From: Periconia sp. R9002
Lineage: Eukaryota; Ascomycota; Dothideomycetes; Pleosporales; Periconiaceae
Length of the DNA: 23,031 bases
NCBI GenBank assembly: GCA_023627715.1
Contig: JAMAHW010000181.1
Coordinates: forward strand, 1-23,031
Direction of reading: 5' to 3'
This document shows positions 1-9,484 of the stretch, one piece after another. The notes below the pieces were generated by a model, which was given only the letters and a program-made list of their open reading frames with translations, made no database searches and was not told the DNA's origin. Both the position numbers and the translations under genes were made by a program. Positions within the stretch are counted from its first letter, which is position 1. Every line of letters starts with the position of its first letter.

Positions 1-276
1 TATTTATTTATTTATTTATTTAAGCTTATTTAATTAATTAATAGTTTATTTTTTTTACTAGTAGTAGGCTATTAATAGTAAGTAGAGGTCTTAATAGTAA
101 TAGAACCTATAAAAAAATAAAGTAAAAAGTAGCTTATACTTATATATTTAACTACTTAATTTAATAAATAATATAGTAACTTAGCGTAGTTATTATAGCG
201 TTAATAACTACTTATACTAAATTACTAGTTACTAAAGTATTATTAATTTATATAGTTAGTAGTAAGTAGAAGTTAT

Positions 277-346
277 AGAAGTTAGATAGTAGAAGTTAAA
301 TAGTAGAAGTTAAATAGTAGAAGTTAGATAGTAAAAGCTAAATAGT
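277..346. repeat. Tandem repeat, five copies of a 14-nt unit
   Basis: Five consecutive 14-nt units (277-290, 291-304, 305-318, 319-332, 333-346) follow the pattern agaagttRaatagt. They differ mainly by A/G at one position; the last copy is the most diverged (aaaagctaaatagt). The array lies wholly inside the AT-rich block. It is a minisatellite-like decay product or internal repeat of the degraded element; no function is implied. Confidence 0.85.
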
Positions 347-404
347 AGATAGATTTATTAAAAAAAACTTAAAATACTAACTTTTAAGCCTTAATTATAT
401 AACT

Positions 405-523
405 AATAGTTACTATATATACGTCTCTAGCCTAAAATATTACTATAAAAATTATAAACTAGTATTAATACTATAACTAATTTTACTAATTAATTATAAA
501 AAAGAAAATACTTTAATAGTAAT
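405..523 (+). repeat. RIP-mutated copy of the right-flank foldback element (partial)
   Basis: Aligns in direct orientation with 22362-22480 over about 119 nt, with two or three single-base indels. In the cleanest 61-nt part (463-523 against 22420-22480) there are 8 differences. All are transitions with A or T in this left copy, and 7 of the 8 turn a TpG or CpA of the right copy into TpA. Only the loop and right arm of the foldback are recognisable here; the left arm is absent or degraded beyond recognition. This shows that both flanks hold the same repeat family. Confidence 0.8.
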
Positions 524-723
524 TATTATAGTATTAATAATTTAAGATTAAAAACTCTACCTTATAGAAGGTATAACGCTCTAATAACTACCAACTATAA
601 CTAGCGTGTTTTAATTAGGCCCTTAGGTCTCTATCTGTTAAGCTAAACCTCATCACCTCGATTACTATATGACCGACTAATTGGCAGACGACCCCTCAAG
701 CAACAGACGGTTAACTAATCAAG

Positions 724-2501
724 ATGGACGACGTTGACGATGATCTAGATCTCAAGTATCATCGCGGCTTGAACCCCGAAGTATATTATCGTTGCCCGTC
801 CTCGGAATCTCTCGATGGCGCTCTTCGCAACGAGCTGGCCAAAAACGCAGCCAGTTTGATTCCTACCGATATTGTGACCGAATTTGTTTTCGGAGCCTCA
901 TCAACTATCACCATCAGTGTTGCTCAGCAGCCAAACCTGGATTTGCTTTTTGAACCTGCAGACTATCCTCAGAGCATTGCTGTCGAGTACGCGCTCTGTC
1001 GCTCCTCCAATAGCAAGGAGCGCCTCAAGCTACAGAGGGCAGTGGCTTGGTATGGTTGGCGAGGCAATATCCGCTTTGCCACGCATTTGCTGACGAGCTT
1101 ATAGTTGTTTCATTGAAGCCATTGAAGCCATAGATGGGTATGTAAATGCTGCAATCTCCATTCTCCCCAGTCCACAGGCCACCACCATCACCACTGCAGC
1201 CGAAACTCGTCTGAACTAGCAAATATGGTCCTCGCATACCATACCAGCCTGTGCTTCAAGGATCTACCCACCACCGGAGATTGTGATAACAACTTCATGT
1301 TCTTTGTTGTACTACTACGATTGACCCTCACGTCTTTCCCGCACATGTAATTTATTGGAAACATCTTGAAATACCCGCTCGATATGCGCAAAACGTCTTA
1401 TTATCATAGAGAGATGCACTGATTCATAATGTTCCTAGATTCAAGTACGTTGAGCGCAAAGCCTTCAACAAGGAAGGCAGTGCAGGATGTCGTTTCAGGT
1501 GTGTTCAAGATGCTTCCCCCGTTCGTGTGCTAAGAACAAGTTTATGTGTCTTTGGGAATCAACATTCTATCGCATAGACTAATCCATATCAAATCAAGGT
1601 ATATCTGCACTTGCAGTTTCCAGAACAGACGCGAGAGGAAAAGAAAAAGACAGGAAGATAGCGAAGAGGAACGCCAAGGCGGGAAACCTGGTACAACTCT
1701 TGCTAAATACGATTGTGGAGGAGCGATCAACATCACGTTTTCGGAGAAGCGAGAGGCCATCAACATAGTGTATAAGCATAATCCGGTTCACAGTTCCGCT
1801 GAAGATGATCAAGAAAGGTACGTTCCAAGATTCTGGCACTGGCATCCTCATCTATAGACTTGTGGTGGCATTTGCGCAGTTTGAAATACCGCTTCTGCTT
1901 TTGATGACATTTAACCAACTATCATAGCTCTTTACCTGCTCTGCAGTCAAGTACTGGCAATGCTCTCCAAGATGCCTCCGGCAGCTCTTCCAACAAAACG
2001 AAAACGCCAAAAGTCAAAAGAAGTCGCAACAAAAAAGATCAATTTGGAGTCGATACCGAGTTGAGTGGCTTGATCACAGATCCACTGATGGTATCTGCAG
2101 CTCCTACAAAGAAGAAGCGCAGGAAAGAACCAGGCTCAACAGTCACGAAAAAAGCACCTTCGTCAGACTCGACAAAAAAAGGTAAACAACTGAGTTCACC
2201 GTCGACCACGCGCAGAAAACGACAGACACGCGAGCCAACGCCTCCTCCTGTGCAAATATTAAAGGGGAAGTGTTTGCGATGCAAAGAGAAGGGTATCAAA
2301 TGTAACGAAGCAAAACCCACATGCAACCAATGCCGTCGGGGCTTGTGGACATGCCAATACGAAATCCCAGGCCCCAAAAAACGATCCAGGAACGGATGCA
2401 TCAACTGCAAATCGCGCAGGCGGAAATGCACCGAAGAGCGCCCTTCCTGTGCTCATTGCTTGAGGATTGATGAGGAATGCGAATACCAGAATGACGCATG
2501 A
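724..2501 (+). CDS. Putative transcription factor: FLYWCH/WRKY-GCM1-like finger plus tandem Zn2Cys6 clusters
   Basis: Proposed exons: 724-1049, 1105-1137, 1200-1346, 1439-1526, 1624-1817, 1928-2501, giving 453 codons plus stop. Residues 1 to about 125 match nothing I recognise. Residues about 155-255 contain an RFRC motif (C190), YDC (C229) and a KHNPVH motif (H250, H254), the C..C..H..H layout of FLYWCH/WRKY-GCM1 fingers. A long Lys/Arg/Ser-rich linker with likely nuclear localisation signals follows. The C-terminus holds two perfect CX2CX6CX6CX2CX6C clusters: C378-C405 and C420-C447. The end is only six residues after the last Cys, so the usual dimerisation coil and fungal_trans middle domain are missing. 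Nuclear DNA binding is inference from the fingers. The fourth intron (donor 1527, GTGCTA, weak) and the second (1138-1199, good GTATGT donor, no clear branch point) are the least certain. Without the second intron the locus splits into ORFs of 146 and 325 codons separated by 5 bp. Targets are unknown. Confidence 0.65.
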
Positions 2502-3757
2502 AGCTTCATGGGCGTCGAAAAAAAACCATCTATGCCCTTGGAGCACTGGACCCACGTTCACATGTGTGAAATATTCTTATGGGGTGCACAATCGAGATAA
2601 ACAGAAAAAGAGGGGAACCAAGACTCATGACATGGCTGTAGGCCAAGTATCGTCTCCGCTCTGCAAACTAAACACCTGCGTCAATTCAACCAAAACACAC
2701 ATGGAATTATCATCGACATTGCGAAGTGTACGATGCGTGGATGCATACCTGGACTAGGAGGATACCCGAACTTAAGCCGGCATATATTGCGGGGATGAGG
2801 AGAAGATGCGGAAGCTCCATATTAGATGGCAGGCATTAGAAGTAACTATGTATGGGATAATCAAGCCAAGAGCTTTGACATGAGTGCACTTCTATGACGG
2901 CGCACCCGACAGGTCACTCAAAAGAGCCTGGTCAGATCAGAGCGAAGCAAACGCTGGCGAAGTATTGGGATTAGCGTATGTTACACCCAGAATATTTACA
3001 TCTCAAGGTAATGCTCTTGTACAAATCAGGTTCCTATGTACGACAATGTGAGACTGGCTTGACTCTCTTTGTACAGCCGGTTGCTCGTGCAGTGATGGGC
3101 GTGAACAACGTCTGGTACATGATAAGTGCCTCCAATGCTAAGCCATTGCACATGCAAGATGACCTAGCTAAATAATTTCTTTCTTATTAACTCTGCCACA
3201 GCTTAACCCGTTAGCTACCACTTCAATGTATGCCTCTGATGACGTGCCCCCAATAGTTGGCCGATCTTGTTGGCTTAGTATGCTGTCGCCAAAACCCTTG
3301 TCAGCCGAAGAAAACGGGGAACGTGAAGGGCTAACCCTGGAGAACCGGGCCGTTGCATGCTTAAATTCCATACGAGATGGGGTACCATCCCCATTCTTTG
3401 CCCCAATCCATATTGCTCCTCCGAACTCTGTTAACCACGAGATCATTTTACTCTACAAAGGACCTGTCTTGAGCCGAGGATATGGATTTTGGGATTCGAA
3501 AGGCCCCGGTGTTGCCTGGACACATACAGATATTGGTAACAAGTGCTAAGAAACTGGCCAAGGGGCTGTTGATTACCCTATGCAAGCCATATACTGTTAC
3601 TATCAATTGATGCTGAAGGGGTCCGTGTGATTGAGTAATGTATCTTTGGGTATTTATATAGCTGGAGCTCAGACCCGCCAACCACACTTTCCTTCTGCGC
3701 TCGATTCTTTGTGATCACTTTGACCGGATTAGATCTCTCTGTTGGTGCTCATTCAGG
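2502..3757. other. Intergenic region upstream of the beta-glucosidase gene
   Basis: About 1.26 kb between the zinc-cluster gene and the GH3 gene, both on the plus strand. It holds a 3' UTR and the GH3 promoter. The small open frames present (for example 3226-3549) show no recognisable domain or supporting splice pattern and were not called. The only promoter-like element I can point to is the TATA stretch at 3651-3660. Confidence 0.6.
3651..3660 (+). promoter_or_regulatory. Candidate TATA box of the GH3 beta-glucosidase gene
   Basis: The sequence tatttatata ends 97 bases before the GH3 ATG at 3758. This is a usual distance for a fungal core promoter with a short leader. The call rests on sequence and position only; no transcription start is known. 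Confidence 0.45.
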
Positions 3758-6700
3758 ATGTGGACCTATATCACTCCCGTACTAGCTACGGCTACTCTGA
3801 TCATGGCATCTGGTGAGTTTAATACAAGCGCGCAAGAGCAAGGCCATTGGGACTGGTGACTTTCCCATCTACACTTGGAACGATCACCCCCAATTGCAAA
3901 CATACATTTTCCTGTCCTCGTTGTATTACATGCCCGGATCGTAGCTGATGTGATCAAAGCCCTGCCTCCTGACTCTTTGCACTCGAAGCGAGCCCTTCTC
4001 AGTTGGGATGAGGCATACACCAAGGCAACCGCAGCGCTTGCGAAACTTTCCTCCAGTGACAAAATAGGGATTGTGACTGGTCAAGGCTGGATGACGGGAC
4101 CTTGCGTTGGTAATACCAAGGCAGCCAGCTCCATCGGCTACCCGTCGTTGTGTCTGCAAGGTGAGAAGGAAGATCCATGAAAGCGAGGGCGGCAATCGCT
4201 TTTTTGAATCATCACATGTAGCTCTCTGTCTTTGTATTTCTAACTCATCGATGTGTGCAGATGGTCCTCTAGGAATCCGCTATGTAAAAGGCGTCACAGC
4301 ATTCTCAGCAGGTATCCATGCGGCCTCTACCTGGGACATCGATCTCATCCGTGAGCGTGGCAGTTTCATGGGCAATGAAGCGAAGCAACTCGGTGTGCAC
4401 GTACAGCTTGGTCCAGTTGCAGGTGCGCTCGGCAAGTTCGCCAAGGGAGGTCGCAACTGGGAAGGCTTCGGTGCGGACCCGTACCTCCAGGGAATTGCCA
4501 TGGCAGAAACCATCAAAGGAATGCAGGAAGCTGGAGTGCAGGTGAGATCGCACTCCACGTCGGAAAAGTGTGCCATTGATTTTAACTACGTATAGGCCTG
4601 TGCCAAGCACTACATAGTGAACGAGCAGGAGAGAAACCGCGATACGATGAGCAGTAATGTTCCTGATCGAGTGATAAGGGAGCTTTACAATTGGCCGTTT
4701 GCAGATGCGGTCAACGCCAACGTCGCGAGCGTTATGTGTAGGTAAGCATTGGTGGTGGGACAATTGGCTACAGACGTCATTGGCATGGTGTCTGATGACC
4801 AAGCTGCAACTGATTTCTTGTGTAGTTACAACAAAGTCAATGGCACTTGGGCTTGCGAAAGTGACCAGGTCATGAACAAGATTTTAAAAGAAGAACTAGG
4901 ATTCCGCGGCTACGTCATGTCTGATTGGAATGGTGAGAAAAGTCCTGAACGGGAGGCATATTTTCTGACACATGATAGCCCAGCACACCACCGTCGGTAG
5001 CGCAAACGGCGGGATGGATATGACGATGCCTGGAAGGTTGTTATTCCTGCTTCGTTCTGAGATGGAATCTTGACTAATCTGATCAAAGCAACTTTAACAA
5101 TCAGAACGTGCTTTGGGGTCCACGTGAGTAACTTCAATACCTTAGACTTCCCACCTATGTGATGAATTGCCTCGGTCTAACCTAAGCAGAACTTCAAACT
5201 GCCGTTAGTAATGGCCAAATCCAACAGTCCCGTGTCGATGACATGGTCAAGCGTATTCTTGCGGCCTGGTACCTTACCGGACAAGATAAGGGCTACCCAG
5301 CGACTTCGTTCAACAGCTGGAACGTTGGACAGAAAACGATTACTGGAAACCATGAGACAAACGTCAGAGCCATGGCGAGAGATGGCATTGTGCTGCTGAA
5401 GAATGAGGGAGCTGCTTTGCCCTTGAAGAAACCAAAAAGTATTGCTGTCATCGGTTCCGACAGTATCGTAAATCCCAAGGGCGCTAACGCCTGGTAACTT
5501 GCCACTACAATCTTTTAGTTCATGAAATGGAATAGGGACTAAATATTTATAGTACTGACCGCGGTTGCAACGAGGGAACCTTGATCATGGGTTGGGGCTC
5601 TGGAACTGCAGAGATACCGTACCTAGTAGCACCTCTGTACGTATGGCTCGAATACCGATGTATACGCCTTTTTCAATTTAGAAAAAAGACTAACTCTGCA
5701 TTTGCGCCTAAGGGATGCTATTAAGACGCAAAGCTCGAAAGATGGGACTACTGTCACCAGTTCTCCCAATGACAACTCCCAGCAAGGAGCCTCGGTCGCG
5801 CAGAATGCCGAAGTCGCCGTTGTTTGTATAAATGCTGATGCTGGCGAGGGCTACATAACAGTGGAAAACAATGCGGGTGACAGGAACAATCTTGACCCAT
5901 GGCACAACGGAAATGATCTTGTCAAGGCAGTTGCAAATGTGAACAAGAAGACCATTGTTGTAGTGCATAGTGTAGGCCCAATCGTCATGGAAAGTTGGAT
6001 CGAAAATCCCAATGTGGTTGCTGTGGTTTGGGCGGGTCTTCCTGGTACGTGTTGGAACTCCGTCTTCCCCTTTAACTGTGAGTGAAAGGTCAGTCTTTCT
6101 GATACCAAATAGGCCAAGAATCTGGGAACGGCCTTGTAGACATTCTCTATGGCGCTGCATCACCTTCCGGCAAGCTACCCTATACGATTGCAAAGCAAGA
6201 ATCGGATTACGGCACAACCATTGTTGACAGTACGGATTCGACCTGGGATTTGTTTATTGATTACCGCCGGTTTGACCGGAACAACATCACCCCACGCTTC
6301 GAGTTTGGATTTGGCCTGTGTGAGTCTTGAGCCTGGATTGTGCCATGTATTTGGCAGTTGATGGATGGTGCTCACATACAGGCAGCCTACACAAACTTCA
6401 CGTACTCGGACCTGACGGTGAGCGGAGGCCCTACAGCGGGACCAGCGACGGGTGCGGTAGTGCCGGGTGGACCGGCAGACCTTTGGGAGACTGTAGCGAC
6501 GGTGACTGCAAAGATCACGAACAGTGGTGGTGTTGCGGGGGCCGAAGTGCCTCAGCTCTATGTTGGCTACCCGTCGTCAGCTGGCACGCCGCCCAAGCAA
6601 CTTCGTGGCTTCAGCAAGCTCAAGCTCGAGGCTGGCGGCAGTGGCACGGCGACATTCAAGCTAAGGAGGAGGGATTTTAGTATTTGGAGTGCTGGTAAAT

Positions 6701-6783
6701 GGTCGGTGCCCAGTGGCGATTTCACCCTCAGCATCGGAGCCAGCTCGAGAGACATTCGATTGACGGGCAAGATTACGGTATGA
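3758..6783 (+). CDS. Secreted beta-glucosidase, glycoside hydrolase family 3
   Basis: Hydrolyses terminal beta-D-glucosyl residues, typically cellobiose and short beta-glucans, outside the cell. Twelve exons: 3758-3812, 3945-4160, 4261-4541, 4596-4741, 4826-4932, 4979-5036, 5089-5123, 5190-5493, 5553-5636, 5713-6044, 6113-6319, 6386-6783. They sum to 2223 nt (740 aa), the usual size of the shorter fungal GH3 enzymes. Order: signal peptide (about 1-20, then ADVIKALPP), GH3 N-terminal barrel with KHYIVNEQE and the nucleophile region GYVMSDW (D266), the GH3 C-terminal domain with a GEGY stretch (E474) that I take to hold the acid/base, and a fibronectin-III-like domain to the end. Every junction restores family sequence; for example 5637-5712 joins to give APLDAIK, and 6320-6385 gives FGFGLSY. 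The intron at 5037 has a weak GTTGTT donor. No frameshift or premature stop is seen, so the gene looks intact. Exact substrate preference cannot be read from sequence. Confidence 0.93.
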
Positions 6784-7245
6784 GAGGGTTGGAGCAGTCA
6801 ACGAGCCTGCCAACAGCTGATGTGTGAATCAGAGCAAAGCATAATCGGGAGGGAACATAAGGGCAAGGTGTGCACATGTCAACTGCATCAATGGTGGATG
6901 TGTGTATATAACCACGTGATACAGAGGAATTGACCAATGGGGAAAAGGGCAAAAGATGGGGGACGAGAAAAATTTGTTGGGTGCGTCATTCGTAGCTTCC
7001 GAACTTCGTAGCGTGGGTGCACGGGCCAGGCTTTATCTTTGTGTGCTCGTTAGCGTCTGAGGGGTCCACCTACTTATTCAAATGCTCGCATCCTTCTCCT
7101 CTCTCCACATACCTATCACCCACATACCCTCCTCCCACGCCCTTCTCAGAAGGCCTGCACGTCTCATTACTCCGTACTCCAAAGGCCACTGGTGGCTGTC
7201 GCACCCCTTCTCGTTTTGACTCTGCTTCTTGTCTCCATCGCGCTT
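6784..7245. other. Intergenic region and leader upstream of the arginine gene
   Basis: About 460 nt between the GH3 stop and the attenuator ORF. It contains a TATA-like tgtatataac near 6901-6910, close to the GH3 end, and then a pyrimidine-rich tract (about 7080-7240), common in fungal promoters and leaders. A TGACTC at 7217-7222 resembles six of seven bases of the Gcn4/CPC1 general amino-acid control site; this is only a weak hint. No coding sequence is supported. Confidence 0.5.
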
Positions 7246-7560
7246 ATGCGTGCTGTGTCAATCTTCACTTCCCAGGTACGCTATTCCATCATACTTGTAC
7301 AGTCATGATCGGTGCTTCTGTTATCGCTGGCCGATTTTACACCGTCCCTTGGGCCCATCCAACCCTGCAGACCTCTACCTAACCCTACTCCCTACCATTG
7401 TCCCTCAATTTACACGTCCGATTTTCTCATGATGCCTGCTAATAACTTGTTATAACAGGACTACATCTCAGGTATGCCTTCACCGGCACCACTTCGACCC
7501 CATGCAACGCCACTAACCGTGTATGCAACAGACCACCTGTGGAAGGCTTCAGTCAATTAA
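7246..7560 (+). CDS. Arginine attenuator peptide uORF (three exons) in the CPA1 leader
   Basis: A 23-codon upstream ORF formed by exons 7246-7275, 7459-7471 and 7532-7560 (stop 7558-7560). The spliced product contains FTSQDYISDHLWKA, matching the conserved core of the arginine attenuator peptide of Neurospora arg-2 and yeast CPA1. In those systems the nascent peptide stalls ribosomes when arginine is high and lowers translation of the downstream synthase. The Asp known to be critical (Asp12 in Neurospora) is residue 11 here. Intron 1 (7276-7458, 183 nt) has donor GTACGC, a clean branch point gctaataac and acceptor aacag. Intron 2 (7472-7531, 60 nt) has donor GTATGC, branch cactaac and acceptor aacag. 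The middle exon is only 13 nt. The stop lies 60 nt before the main ATG. The ORF is too short and too split to be found by ordinary gene calling. Confidence 0.92.
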
Positions 7561-7620
7561 AGACTCCTCCATTGCAACTGCTCACCAAACAACGTTCCTG
7601 CCTCCATCCCACTATCAACT

Positions 7621-9137
7621 ATGCTGTCGCAATGCTTCAAGCCTGCCGCCGGCCGGTCTGCGAGTCTCCTGGGACAGGTGACAAAGAACCGAGCACAATA
7701 CCGCTTCATGGCCACTGTGCAGACCAACACCCCCCGTCAAACGCCTGCTCCTCAACGAAAGGCAACTCCCGTTTCCACCGAAAGGGCCACTTTCACGATC
7801 AAGGTGTGTATATCCGATATCGGCAAGCAATTTGTGAAGCCCTTCACTCACTCACCGCCATTTAGAACGGACCCATCTTCTCCGGAAAATCGTTCGGTGC
7901 CAAAGCCAACATCTCTGGTGAAGCCGTCTTCACCACCTCCCTGGTCGGCTACCCCGAATCCATGACCGATCCCTCCTACCGTGGCCAGATCTTAGTCTTC
8001 ACACAGCCCCTCATTGGGAATTATGGTGTCCCATCTGCTGCTCGTGATGAGCACGGCCTGCTTCGCTATTTTGAATCCCCTTATATCCAAGCGTCCGGTA
8101 TAGTCGTTCAAGACTATGCTTTGAAACACAGCCACTGGACTGCTGTCGAAAGTCTCGCTCAATGGTGCGCTCGTGAGAGTGTGCCCGCCATCTCTGGTGT
8201 TGACACTCGAGAGGTTGTGACGTATCTTCGTGAGCAAGGTTCCTCGTTGGCTCGCATCTCTATCGGAGAGGAGTATGATGCCGATGAAGATGAAGCCTAC
8301 ATTGACCCAGAAGCCATCAACCTTGTACGCAGGGTGAGCACCAAGGCTCCTTTCCACGTTAGCTCCTCGCTCGGGGACATGCACGTTGCTCTCATCGATT
8401 GTGGAGTCAAGGAGAACATCCTTCGCAGCCTTGTTTCCCGAGGAGCCAGTGTCACTTGCTTCCCCTTTGATTATCCCATTCACAAGGTGGCTCATCACTT
8501 TGATGGTGTCTTCATCTCCAACGGGCCAGGAGACCCAACTCACTGCACCTCCACTGTATACAATCTCCGCAAACTCTTCGAGAGCTCCCAGATACCCATC
8601 ATGGGTATCTGCATGGGCCACCAACTTATCGCTCTCGCTGCCGGCGCTAAGACACTCAAACTCAAATACGGTAACCGTGCACACAACATTCCTGCTCTTG
8701 ACCTCACTACTGGCAAATGCCACATCACATCTCAAAACCACGGTTATGCTGTCGACCCTGCTACTTTGTCTAAAGACTGGAGGGAGTACTTCACCAACTT
8801 GAATGACCAATCCAATGAAGGTCTCATACACAACTCTCGCCCTATCTTCAGCGCTCAATTTCACCCCGAAGCCAAGGGAGGGCCTCTCGACTCAGCCTAC
8901 CTTTTTGACAAGTACGTGGAGAGCGTGAAAAAGTACAAGGACCATCAGGCTATGTTCTCTGACAGGAACAACAAGCCTAGCCCTCTGCTTGTGGATCTTT
9001 TGAGTAAGGAGCGCGTGGGCGTGCACCCAGCGCAACCGGATTACGAGGGTGGGCATGAGATTGGTAAAGTGGAGCCCGAGGTGGTAATGGATACTCAGGG
9101 TACATCTCAATCCCATCCGATTGCTGCTGCTGCATAA
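7621..9137 (+). CDS. CPA1: Carbamoyl-phosphate synthase, arginine-specific, small (glutaminase) subunit
   Basis: Releases ammonia from glutamine and passes it to the large subunit to make carbamoyl phosphate for citrulline and arginine synthesis. Exons 7621-7803 and 7866-9137 give 484 aa. The intron (7804-7865, GTGTGT...TTTAG) joins TFTIK to [12 protein letters not shown], as expected of the family. The first 35 or so residues are basic and Ser/Ala-rich without acidic residues, a likely mitochondrial presequence, in line with the mitochondrial location in filamentous fungi. The N-terminal CPSase domain (about 60-210) is followed by a class I glutamine amidotransferase with ISNGPGDP, the nucleophile C310 in GICMGHQ, and H394 and E396 in FHPEA, a complete triad. 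About 45 C-terminal residues are a low-conservation tail. The attenuator peptide uORF just upstream identifies this as the arginine-specific rather than the pyrimidine enzyme. Confidence 0.96.
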
Positions 9138-9484
9138 GAGGAGGAAGTCTGTGCTGCTGACTTACAGACTGCGGGATGTCTGGGCAGGCCAGGATCCGGC
9201 ATTTGGGTTTTTGGAGTTTGACTGCGTGTATATTTTGGAAATTATGAGTTAAATCACAGATTGCTATCAGTTCAAATTGGGTGTAGGATTTTCCTCTGCT
9301 GGTATTACCATCCACATTAAGCCGTAAATAGATGAAGCATATATTATTCATCTTCCAATTTTTTTGATATGATAATCTCTCGAAATATGAAAGCCGCGTG
9401 ACAGGGGGAACCTTGACGGGTGTATACCGTGCTATCAGCCGTAGTTTCTATACCTTCCTGCAATGGTTCGATTTCCCTCAGTAT
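9138..9484. other. Convergent 3' intergenic region
   Basis: 347 nt between two convergently transcribed genes (CPA1 on plus, the coiled-coil gene on minus). AT-rich words suitable for 3' ends occur around 9227-9250 and 9330-9370, but no single poly(A) signal stands out. I see no gene here. Confidence 0.5.

Larger units (their letters stand above)
1..640. repeat. AT-rich, RIP-degraded block (left flank)
   Basis: Very AT-rich sequence dominated by TA-rich words, without any open frame of note. Positions 1-591 contain neither CpA nor TpG; the first CpA is at 592-593 and the first TpG at 607-608. CpA (TpG on the other strand) is the dinucleotide converted by repeat-induced point mutation, so the block is best read as heavily mutated transposon or repeat DNA. 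It opens with a short TATT-type microsatellite (1-22). Base composition returns to normal between about 600 and 700, only some 80 bases before the first start codon. The original element cannot be identified. Confidence 0.85.

Noticed and set aside
1487..1585. A short Cys-rich frame starting at ATG 1487 as a separate small gene
   Set aside because: The overlapping frame reading YVERKAFNKEGSAG up to RFRC fits the splice phases on both sides and the zinc-finger pattern, so it is the better coding frame.
3226..3549. A 107-codon open frame upstream of the GH3 gene
   Set aside because: No recognisable domain, no supporting splice pattern, and an antisense frame of similar length overlaps; probably chance.
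7217..7222. TGACTC as a Gcn4/CPC1 site for CPA1
   Set aside because: Only six of seven consensus bases and only about 25 bases before the uORF ATG, probably inside the leader; too weak to call as a feature.
7992..8864. A 290-codon minus-strand open frame inside CPA1
   Set aside because: It is the antisense shadow of a strongly conserved glutamine amidotransferase sequence, kept open by codon bias.
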